Part shown: positions 1-6,147 of the stretch, in pieces
How positions within the stretch are numbered: the stretch's first letter is position 1
Layout of the letters: the number at the start of each line of letters is the position of its first letter
Assembly: GCA_028281485.1 (NCBI GenBank)
Contig: JANQJT010000126.1
Coordinates: 1-13,281, forward strand
DNA length: 13,281 nt
Origin: Phycisphaeraceae bacterium
GTDB lineage: Bacteria > Planctomycetota > Phycisphaerae > Phycisphaerales > Zrk34
Reading direction: 5' to 3'
Program-made: the position numbers and the translations under genes
The notes under the pieces: generated by a model
What the model saw: the letters and a program-made list of their open reading frames with translations, nothing else
What the model was told of the DNA's origin: nothing
The model's database searches: none

Positions 1-1039
1 TTTCAAACGCCTCAAGGTCGAAACCCGAAAGCGGGCTGGCGTTTTCGGTGTCGATTTCCAGTTCGTCGCCGAGAATCTGCGACAGGTGCGTGTTTCGGCT
101 CTCGCCGCCGACCAGCGTCAGCTTGTCGGGCCGCGCCCCGCGGAACGTGACCGAGTAGTAGCGCAGACACAGACCGATCTCGCGGGCCAGGTCGGTCAGG
201 ATCGGACGCGTCGCGTCCTTCACCGCACGCTGGACGTCTTCGCGACGCGTGGAACCGAACAGCTTGTGGTCGTGATCCGCATCGACAAAGCCCTCGACGA
301 GCTTGCGCCGGACCTCCCACGCGTCCTGTTCGGACAGATTCAGTTCCTTAGCGACCGCCTCGGTCAACGCGCGTCCGCCAATCTCGATCGGCTTGTAGAA
401 CAGCACGCGGCTGCCGCGCAGGATCAACACGTCGCTGAAACCGGCGCCGACATCCACCAACACGCGCACCTGCTGGTCGTCGTCCTGGCGTCGGGCGCTT
501 TGCGCCATCGACCGGCACAGCGCGGTCGGCGTCGTCTCGATGGCGATCGGACGCAGGCCGGCCTCGATCAGCGTGTCCATGTGCTGCTTGATGCGTTCGT
601 TGGAGACCGCGAAGACGATCAGCTCGTCGCGCGCCTCGTCGCCATGATGGACTTCACCGGCGTTGATGAAATCGATCTGGGCTTCGTTCTCATCGACACC
701 CAGCCGATCGATCGCCTCCCACTTGGCCGCCTCAGCCAGTTCGCCGGGGGGCATGTGCGGCAAGCGGATGTTCTTGTAGTTCACGCTCTCACTGGACAGG
801 GCGCTGACCACGCGATCGCCGACAAACGGCGCCGATTGTCTCAGCTTGCTGCACGCCTCCACGAGCATCTCGTGACGGCGCCGACCCGATTCGGGCAGCG
901 GCTCACTGAACCGGTAGCACCCGCTGGCGGAGACCGCCAGGTCCGACCCCTGTCTGACGAACTGGATCATCTTTATCGAGTAACTCCCGATATCCAGCCC
1001 GATCATCGAATGCTTGTGTTGACTCAATAGTCCGAACAC
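1..1039 (-). CDS. pilM: Type IV pilus assembly protein PilM, actin-like ATPase (3' end cut by window)
   Basis: Cytoplasmic actin-like ATPase that, in characterised systems, binds the PilN N-terminus and links the inner-membrane pilus platform to the motor. The visible 346 codons carry the actin-fold signatures: GLDIGSYSIKMIQ near the N-terminus (phosphate 1), DVGAGFSDVLIL in the middle (phosphate 2) and LTLVGGESRN toward the C-terminus (adenosine loop). PilM proteins are about 350 residues, so only a few are likely missing beyond position 1. I chose the GTG at 1039 because GGAGG lies 6 bases upstream and the resulting N-terminus (VFGLLSQHKHSMIGLDIG) resembles the MFGL... start usual for PilM. 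An ATG at 1006 is the alternative. The GTG lies 2 bases after the stop of the pseudopilin gene, and its ribosome site is inside that gene, so translation is probably coupled. pilN/pilO would be expected to the left, outside the window. Confidence 0.92.
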   Translation of the reverse strand, partial: MFGLLSQHKHSMIGLDIGSYSIKMIQFVRQGSDLAVSASGCYRFSEPLPESGRRRHEMLVEACSKLRQSAPFVGDRVVSALSSESVNYKNIRLPHMPPGELAEAAKWEAIDRLGVDENEAQIDFINAGEVHHGDEARDELIVFAVSNERIKQHMDTLIEAGLRPIAIETTPTALCRSMAQSARRQDDDQQVRVLVDVGAGFSDVLILRGSRVLFYKPIEIGGRALTEAVAKELNLSEQDAWEVRRKLVEGFVDADHDHKLFGSTRREDVQRAVKDATRPILTDLAREIGLCLRYYSVTFRGARPDKLTLVGGESRNTHLSQILGDELEIDTENASPLSGFDLEAFE

Positions 1040-1041
1040 AC

Positions 1042-1560
1042 TCAACCTCCCGACACCACCTGGTCCACGGTGACCCGACCCGTAAATGCAGTCACCGTAA
1101 TTCTGTATGTGAGGCCGCCGGCCCGGATGTCGATCGTGCCGCCACTGCTGGGCGTGCCGAGCTCATCGAAGCTGACGGTCGTCGATCCGCCGAAATCCGC
1201 GGCGGAGATACTGACTCCCTTAAATGACGATTGCGCACCGAAGTCGACGGTGTAGGCCCCGCCGAGCCACGACGCGGCCAGAGGCGTGTCCGTCGCATCC
1301 GTCACGCTGTACCGGTCGTTGGCCACATCGAAGATCACCTTGCGGACCACCTGCTCTGAGATCGCGCCGTTCTGCGCGGTGTACAGATCGGCCATGATCG
1401 CACGCGCCGCGCCCTGCGCCTCAAACGTCGAGCTCGACGCGATGTGCGGCACGACCAGCGCCGCGGCGATGCCCAGGATCACCAGCAACACCATCAACTC
1501 GATGATGGTGAATCCGTGGCGACCACGAAACGCGCGATGGGCTTCAAAAGGCAGTTGCAT
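1042..1560 (-). CDS. GspH/FimT-type pseudopilin
   Basis: Prepilin-like minor pseudopilin of 172 residues. A basic leader of 16 residues ends in RHG before FTIIELMVLLVILGIAAAL, the class III prepilin cleavage/methylation motif with Glu at mature position 5 and a hydrophobic helix. It would be cut by a PilD-type peptidase and inserted in the inner membrane. The C-terminal half, with FDELGTPSSGGTI and a final ITVTAFTGRV strand, matches the GspH/FimT beta-sandwich pattern. In type II secretion or type IV pili this class primes or tips the (pseudo)pilus. The start is supported by AGGAG 7 bases before the ATG. It lies 17 bases after the small secreted protein and 2 bases before pilM, so these three are probably one transcript. 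Whether it serves a pilus or a secretion system cannot be decided here. Confidence 0.88.
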   Translation of the reverse strand: MQLPFEAHRAFRGRHGFTIIELMVLLVILGIAAALVVPHIASSSTFEAQGAARAIMADLYTAQNGAISEQVVRKVIFDVANDRYSVTDATDTPLAASWLGGAYTVDFGAQSSFKGVSISAADFGGSTTVSFDELGTPSSGGTIDIRAGGLTYRITVTAFTGRVTVDQVVSGG

Positions 1561-1577
1561 GTGGTGGCTCCTGCCGC

Positions 1578-1853
1578 TTACTTGCGGCGTTCGTCCTCAT
1601 CGATCTCGGGCACTTCCGTAACCAGCACGCGCAGCTGACCCGACTTCATCAGACCGGTCATCTCCGCGGTGCGCTTGTTCAACAGCTTCAGCTGATCGAC
1701 GATCTGCTGACGCTGGGCGCCCGAATCGGGGATGCCCTGCGCATACGCGGGCGTCGCCAGCTCGGGGCCGGATGCCGCGCCAATCCACAGCTGCAGCGCC
1801 AGCAACACAGTCAGCACCGTCAGGATCGTGTTCAGGTAGCGGATGGATCCCAT
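1578..1853 (-). CDS. Small secreted or membrane-anchored protein of unknown function
   Basis: A 91-residue protein I do not recognise. It opens with a short basic stretch (MGSIRY) and a strongly hydrophobic segment at about residues 8-28, followed by ATPAYAQG. That resembles a signal peptide with an AYA cleavage site near residue 38, although the segment could also be an uncleaved anchor. The remainder is hydrophilic and predicted helical, with a very acidic/basic tail (EVPEIDEDERRK). The ATG at 1853 is preferred over the longer reading upstream because AAAGGA lies 7-8 bases before it and the longer N-terminus is arginine-rich and unconvincing. It lies between a GspG-like prepilin and a GspH-type pseudopilin and is only 17 bases from the latter. 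An accessory periplasmic role in pilus/pseudopilus assembly is therefore plausible, but this is inference from position only. Confidence 0.72.
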   Translation of the reverse strand: MGSIRYLNTILTVLTVLLALQLWIGAASGPELATPAYAQGIPDSGAQRQQIVDQLKLLNKRTAEMTGLMKSGQLRVLVTEVPEIDEDERRK

Positions 1854-2162
1854 GGGTTTTCCTTTCAGTTCGCTGCCGCCGATTCGGACGGACAGACTCT
1901 CGTCACCAATACGTCTCTCGCGGCACACGCGCAGACGGTGCCTCCTTGGCTCCCTATCGGTTTTCTTGCAGGTCCAATTAACCGGCCGCTATAGGGAAAC
2001 TCCGTTTCGAAAACGGCTTTCGATATCTGCTCTCGAACGCTCCGAAACCGACGACGGGTTATCCGGACCCGACTCGATATGAAATCGCCCCGCCGAACTC
2101 GGCGAGGCGTCACATCATCACAGGGTTGTTCGATTCGTCGCATCCGGGGCCTCTGACCGGGT
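1854..2162. other. Intergenic region between prepilin gene and small secreted-protein gene
   Basis: About 310 bases with no credible gene. Reading frames here are arginine-rich, lack family motifs and have no supporting ribosome site. It holds a GC-rich hairpin at 2086-2109 (listed separately) and a small inverted repeat at 2002-2016 (CCGTTT / AAACGG). The A/G-rich leader next to 1853 carries the ribosome site of the small gene. A promoter for the leftward operon may lie here, but I could not pick out a convincing -35/-10 pair. Confidence 0.5.
2086..2109 (-). terminator. Possible terminator hairpin after second prepilin gene
   Basis: A 10-bp stem with one G-U pair (arms 2086-2095 and 2100-2109, loop of four) lies about 55 bases past the stop of the prepilin gene ending at 2163. 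On the minus strand it is followed by GATTTCAT, a weak T-rich stretch rather than a proper T tract. It may be a leaky terminator or simply a 3' stabilising hairpin. Confidence 0.4.
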
Positions 2163-2714
2163 TCAATAATCGAAGTAGCGCACGCCGTTGTCGTCCGAAC
2201 CGGTGCAGTCCGCCGCCCAGGCCTTGCTGGAGGGCTGATAAACCCAGCCGTGCGTGCCGGCCGGGTCGGAGGGGAATGCGCCGGCGCCGATCACACGGAC
2301 CGTCGCCAGGTTGTTGATCGGGTTCTCGGGGATGATCCGCATGTAGGGACCGAAACGGAAGCTCGGGTCGTTCAAAGGACCGGTCGTGCCGCTGTTGTTG
2401 GTGGGGTTGGTGAACTGAGCGATCATGGTCGCCTCGGTCGCCGCGACACCGACGTCGCCGCCGGGGTGACCGGGCGGTACATCGTTGTGCTCGATCGCAT
2501 AGGCAAGGGTTTGGCTCCGCAGGTTACGCAGGTCTTCCTTGAGCACGCTCTCGCGGGCCGTGTCACTGGCGTTCGAGAACTGAGGGATCACCAGGGCGGC
2601 GAGGATACCGAGGATGGCGACAACGATCAGCAGCTCCACCAGCGTGAAACCACCGCGCACCGGTTCGTATGAATCCTGCCCGATCCGTTGGCTGAACACA
2701 TGTCGGGTTTTCAT
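2163..2714 (-). CDS. GspG-like prepilin (second pilin of pair)
   Basis: 183-residue prepilin with a 22-residue leader ending in VRGG before FTLVELLIVVAILGILAAL. Cleavage is expected after Gly22, giving a mature N-terminal Phe and Glu5. The hydrophobic helix continues into IPQFSNASDTARESVLKEDLRNLRSQ, the pattern of GspG/major pilin helices, followed by a C-terminal globular domain with FGPYMRIIPENP. I chose the ATG at 2714 because GGAAGG lies 7 bases upstream. A longer reading to 2768 would overrun this ribosome site. The leader is much longer than the eight residues of its neighbour. It lies 119 bases downstream of the other pilin gene, across a strong hairpin, and is clearly a paralogue of it in the helix and the FGPY motif. 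It could be a pseudopilin of a secretion system or a pilus subunit. Confidence 0.9.
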   Translation of the reverse strand: MKTRHVFSQRIGQDSYEPVRGGFTLVELLIVVAILGILAALVIPQFSNASDTARESVLKEDLRNLRSQTLAYAIEHNDVPPGHPGGDVGVAATEATMIAQFTNPTNNSGTTGPLNDPSFRFGPYMRIIPENPINNLATVRVIGAGAFPSDPAGTHGWVYQPSSKAWAADCTGSDDNGVRYFDY

Positions 2715-2780
2715 AACTTGGCCTTCCACCTGCGTTGACCAGAAGGGCCGAAGCGGGTTCCGTCCCATCGGCCCAGAATA

Positions 2781-2808
2781 ATCGTGGCGACCTTTCGGCC
2801 GCCACGAT
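2781..2808 (-). terminator. GAAA-capped hairpin between the two prepilin genes
   Basis: A 12-bp inverted repeat with a single G-U pair (arms 2781-2792 and 2797-2808) encloses a four-base loop that reads GAAA on the minus strand. It starts 25 bases after the stop of the upstream pilin gene and is followed by TATTCT, with no long T tract. It could act as a partial terminator, or as a 3'-end stabiliser of the first pilin's mRNA, letting that pilin be made in excess of the downstream genes. Confidence 0.6.
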
Positions 2809-2833
2809 CGAGATTCGATTCAGACCAACCGGA

Positions 2834-3307
2834 TTAGGAACCGGTCGCGTTCACGTCGTTGGTCGTGTCCATGCCCAGCGCGGTAGCGGCAGCGGGGGTC
2901 ATGTCGACGTTGGCCTTGATCAGGCCCGACGCGGCGATGTACTGCCAGTCGGCAGACGTGTCGGCGGCAACCGTAGCCGTGCCCGTGAACGGGTTGTTGG
3001 GCGGCTGCTGCAGATAGGGACCGAAGTCGGTACCGGCACCGGCGGCGGGGCCGGTCTGGGTCGCCGAGCTCGTGCCAATCATGATGCCCCAGGTGTTGTC
3101 CAGCGTGGGGTAGTTGCCGTTGTGCTGGACCTGGAACAACTCAAGCTGGCTGCGGATGGTCTGCAGCTGGCTGATCAGCGAGCTCACCTTGGCCGATTCA
3201 CTGGCGTTGGTGAACTGCGGGATGACGATCGCGGCGAGAATGCCAAGAATCACGACCACGATCAGAATTTCGACGAGGGTGAAACCACCACGTTTACGAG
3301 CTTCCAT
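2834..3307 (-). CDS. GspG-like prepilin, probable major (pseudo)pilin
   Basis: 157-residue prepilin with the short leader MEARKRGG followed by FTLVEILIVVVILGILAAI. Peptidase cleavage is expected after Gly8, with mature Phe1 and Glu5. The helix runs into IPQFTNASESAKVSSLISQL and then QVQHNGNYPTLDN and FGPYLQQPPNNPF, a layout typical of GspG-like subunits and planctomycete pilins. The ATG at 3307 has GGAGG 8 bases upstream. The GTG at 3316 is less likely because it overlaps that ribosome site. It is the first pilin of the leftward cluster, has the best ribosome site and is followed by a strong hairpin, so it is the best candidate for the abundant subunit. It is free of cysteine. Function in piliation, motility or secretion is not determined by sequence. 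Confidence 0.91.
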   Translation of the reverse strand: MEARKRGGFTLVEILIVVVILGILAAIVIPQFTNASESAKVSSLISQLQTIRSQLELFQVQHNGNYPTLDNTWGIMIGTSSATQTGPAAGAGTDFGPYLQQPPNNPFTGTATVAADTSADWQYIAASGLIKANVDMTPAAATALGMDTTNDVNATGS

Positions 3308-3770
3308 AACTGACACCTCCGATTACGGAATTAACTGTGCTGCGGCTTAGCTCATTGCCGCTATGACTCGAAACACCTTTTCTCAGAAGGGAAGTGCCGG
3401 TGGCATAAGACCACCTTCCTCCCCTCCAACTCTGCATGTCAATGTCTTCGTCGCGAAACGACGGAGACTTAATCAAACTCACGATCGTTTTCCGACTGAC
3501 TTTCAAGCCGGCGGATGCGGGCCCAACGATAGGTTCTTCGGCACACGACCTCGATGAGTTTTCCAACACACCGGATAAGCACGGATATAACCGCATGGGA
3601 CGCAAAAAACGTCTACGCGATTGCGCCCCGTGCCCATGAATCAAGCGTCACAAACGTCAAGGCTTACCCATTGTGTCAGGAATCGAATGCCAACCCGTGT
3701 GATACGGCGCAAAAGAAAAACGCGACCCGAGCGGGCCGCGTTGTGCATGACACTTCTTTAAGGGAGTCAA
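3308..3770. other. Intergenic region upstream of pilin cluster
   Basis: About 460 bases without a credible gene. Next to 3771 it contains the intrinsic terminator of the HEAT-repeat gene. The rest, some 400 bases, is the upstream region of the first pilin and should hold its promoter. Small inverted repeats occur at about 3400-3416 (GGTGG / CCACC) and 3452-3466 (CGTCG / CGACG). I found no convincing sigma-70 or sigma-54 promoter and no known riboswitch core. The short reading frames here lack motifs and are unlikely to be genes. Confidence 0.5.
3711..3742 (-). terminator. Intrinsic terminator of HEAT-repeat gene
   Basis: On the minus strand, AACGCG pairs with CGCGTT (3719-3724 and 3737-3742), with an inner CCCG/CGGG stem. 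It is followed directly by a T-rich tract (TTTTTCTTTT, 3711-3720). It lies about 30 bases past the stop at 3771. Confidence 0.85.
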
Positions 3771-5939
3771 TCAGTCGAGGATGGCACGGGTGCTGTGTGC
3801 CGAGGGCATGTTCAGCGCACCGTAGGCCGCCGAAGCCGCGTCGGCGAGCGGGCCACGAGCCTCGTTGACCAGCTTCAGCAGCTGGTCGGCCTGGTACTCG
3901 GTGATCGAGGGGCCGTGCTTGCGGGCACAGTTCGACAGCAAGCCCAACAGCCTGATCTTCATCTGTGTGGAGCGGTCGCCGTTCAGCGCCGCGGCGGCGA
4001 TGGCCTGCTGGGCGTCCGATCCGCCGACCTCGCTGAGCACGCGGGCGGCGCCAAGCACCACCGCGTCACGCCGGTCACCCAGCGCCAGAATCAGCGCGGG
4101 CTTGGCCAGTGCCGCGTCGTACACGCGCGAGCCCATCGCGATCTCGCGGAGCAGGCCCAGGGCCTCCAACGCGTAATCCGACGCGGCCTCGGCATCGATC
4201 GCGCCGCCCCGCATCGAATCAAACGCCTGGTTGATCGCCTCGGTGATCTCAATGTTGCCCGCGTCCTGTCGCGTGATCGCCACGTTCACCTCACCGGCGA
4301 GCAGACGGTTGACCGCCGTCAGCTCACCGGGAGCCGCGAGCACGACCAGCGGCGAGGCCGCGATCTTGTAGACGCTTCCGCGTCCTACGTTGAATGCGTT
4401 GATAAAGGATGCCGGGCCCTGGATGACGACCACATCGACGCCCGTCACGGTCATCAGTTCATCACCGCTGGTCCCCACGCCGCGCGAGCTGATCACGTCG
4501 AAGTTGCCCACGCCGCGAACCTTCGAGACCAGCGAGTTGATCGTGGTCTGGTCTTCAGCGACGACCATGACGACGGGCTTGACGTCCTGTCGCACGGCCT
4601 CGGCCAGCACCGGCACCACGCGACCGGCGCCCTCGAAGGGCGTCTGCGGTTGCGCCTTGGCCAGGGTAAACGCCGTGGCGTAGCGCACACGCCGGTCGGG
4701 GGCGTTCAGCGCGTTGATCAGGGAATCGCCTTCGTAGAGCACCACGTCGTGGCCGGCCGTGTCCGACAGCGCGTCCACCGCGTCCAGCGCCAGCTCGTAA
4801 TCACCGGCGGTCAGCGCCCGACGCAGCACCGGCTTGACGTGAGCCGGACCGGCCAGCGTCGCGTAGTACTGCGGGCTGCGCATCTCCGAGCTGTAGCTCG
4901 GGTCGATCACGCCAACCGGCAAACGGTTTTCGCGGCGGAAGTTCGAAGCCAGCCAAAGGCTCAGCGCGTCCGAGCCGTTCGGATTCAGCTTCAGGCTGCG
5001 CTTGGTGGCCTGCATCGTCATCACGTCGATGTAGATCTCGGTCGGGATGCGCTGGTAGGTCAGCTGACCGGCGTCGTCGACCATCCATCGCAGGTTGTGC
5101 GAAGCGGTCGGCTCGAGGATGAGCGACTCGCGACCGGCGTAATAGTCTTCAGCCAGCAGCAGGTAGAACGCCGACGCCGCCGTCTCCGGGCTCAAGCCGC
5201 GTTTGGCGACGAGCCGGCTGATCGATTCACGCAGCACCGCCAGCGTCTTGTCGTCCGTGTCCGGACGCTCGGCGACCTCCTTAAGGTAAGGCAGCGCCAG
5301 CGGGTAACCGATGCGACCGAGGATACGCGCCACGTCCTGCTGCGCGTCCAGCGGCAACGAACCCAGCGACTCGCTGAGCGGCAGCACCACCGGGCGGTTC
5401 ATCTGCACCAGCGCCTCGATCGCGTACGGACGCAGTTCCTTGTTGCGAGCCGAGTCGGCACGCACGACCTCGACGAGCTGCGGCACCGCGTACTCACCGG
5501 CTTCAACCAACCGGCTGACCGCGATCTTCCGGGCACGCAGGCCCTGATCCAGCTTGTCGATCTCGTCGGCGATGCGGGCCGGGTCACGGATGACCGCGAT
5601 CTTCGCGTCGTTGATCGCCTCTTCGACCTGCACGGCCACCTGCTTGATGCCGTACAGCTTCTCGCCGGACATGTTCTGCATGCGGACCAGGTCGCGGGGA
5701 TAGGAATCGGCGTAAGGGCTCTGCTCGATCACCTCCAGCAGCGCCTCGGCCTCGAGTCCCTGGTCCACCAGCGCTTGGCCGTTGCTCGCGGCCAGGTCCA
5801 GCCGCGCCACGCGCGAGTAGTGGATGAAGTCGTTCCAGTATTCCGATGCCTGCTCGTCCAACGCCTTCGCCGGCGCAACGGACAAAGCCACTGCCAACAT
5901 CATCAGGCACGCGGTCAACGCAAATCGCTGTCGTGACAT
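3771..5939 (-). CDS. Secreted HEAT-repeat protein with a receiver-like alpha/beta segment
   Basis: 722-residue protein with a Sec signal peptide (MSRQRF, hydrophobic core, then VAPAKA, cleavage near residue 26), so probably periplasmic or envelope-located. HEAT/Armadillo-type helical repeats are visible at about 135-230 (for example RKIAVSRLVEAGEYAVPQLV and AQQDVARILGRIGYPLALPY), at about 380-460 (ALDAVDALSD, VRYATAFTLAKA) and near the C-terminus at about 640-700 (VVLGAARVLSEVGGSDAQQA). Between the second and third blocks (about 470-570) lies an alternating alpha/beta stretch (VKPVVMVVAED, DVVVIQG, PLVVLAAPGE) resembling a degenerate response-regulator receiver. The ATG at 5939 gives an exact signal peptide and has GGAGG 4 bases upstream. 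The longer reading to 6131 adds a low-quality N-terminus and overlaps the rny terminator. HEAT repeats usually scaffold protein-protein contacts. The specific role is unknown. It has its own terminator and appears monocistronic. Confidence 0.87.
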   Translation of the reverse strand: MSRQRFALTACLMMLAVALSVAPAKALDEQASEYWNDFIHYSRVARLDLAASNGQALVDQGLEAEALLEVIEQSPYADSYPRDLVRMQNMSGEKLYGIKQVAVQVEEAINDAKIAVIRDPARIADEIDKLDQGLRARKIAVSRLVEAGEYAVPQLVEVVRADSARNKELRPYAIEALVQMNRPVVLPLSESLGSLPLDAQQDVARILGRIGYPLALPYLKEVAERPDTDDKTLAVLRESISRLVAKRGLSPETAASAFYLLLAEDYYAGRESLILEPTASHNLRWMVDDAGQLTYQRIPTEIYIDVMTMQATKRSLKLNPNGSDALSLWLASNFRRENRLPVGVIDPSYSSEMRSPQYYATLAGPAHVKPVLRRALTAGDYELALDAVDALSDTAGHDVVLYEGDSLINALNAPDRRVRYATAFTLAKAQPQTPFEGAGRVVPVLAEAVRQDVKPVVMVVAEDQTTINSLVSKVRGVGNFDVISSRGVGTSGDELMTVTGVDVVVIQGPASFINAFNVGRGSVYKIAASPLVVLAAPGELTAVNRLLAGEVNVAITRQDAGNIEITEAINQAFDSMRGGAIDAEAASDYALEALGLLREIAMGSRVYDAALAKPALILALGDRRDAVVLGAARVLSEVGGSDAQQAIAAAALNGDRSTQMKIRLLGLLSNCARKHGPSITEYQADQLLKLVNEARGPLADAASAAYGALNMPSAHSTRAILD

Positions 5940-6085
5940 GACGCCTCCAACTCTGGATTTTGTCGCTTGTGGACGCGGGGCGTCCCTCAGGCGGGTGTGA
6001 CGCAAATCCATCTGGCATAGAAATGTACCGCTCGCCCGAGAGGGTGTCAACGAAACCGAAACACCGCCCCACCACCCAAATCCGC

Positions 6086-6117
6086 AAAAAAACGGGCCGG
6101 ATGCGTGATCCGGCCCG
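6086..6117 (-). terminator. Intrinsic terminator of rny
   Basis: A perfect 10-bp stem (6093-6102 with 6108-6117, five-base loop) is followed on the minus strand by seven T residues (6086-6092). It begins about 30 bases after the rny stop at 6148, making it a textbook Rho-independent terminator. Confidence 0.93.
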
Positions 6118-6147
6118 CTGGACGATGGCAATCGATGTGATCCGGTC

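Noticed and set aside
86..1030. Plus-strand open frame of 314 codons
   Set aside because: It is antisense to pilM, whose minus-strand frame carries clear actin-fold ATPase motifs. The plus product is Arg/Gln/His-rich and featureless.
1865..2143. Minus-strand frame of 92 codons between the prepilin and the small secreted gene
   Set aside because: Arg-rich composition, no ribosome site, and overlaps the hairpin at 2086-2109 and the leader of the next gene.
3380..3405. Possible sigma-54 promoter upstream of the first pilin (CGGCAC followed by TTCT on the minus strand)
   Set aside because: The -24 half lacks the leading T and the -12 GC is replaced by CT. Tempting because pilA is often sigma-54 dependent, but the match is too poor.
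3795..5936. Plus-strand open frame of 713 codons opposite the HEAT-repeat gene
   Set aside because: The product is rich in Arg, His and Gln with no domain pattern or signal. It is the usual antisense shadow of a GC-rich gene, whose real frame has a signal peptide, HEAT repeats and a terminator.
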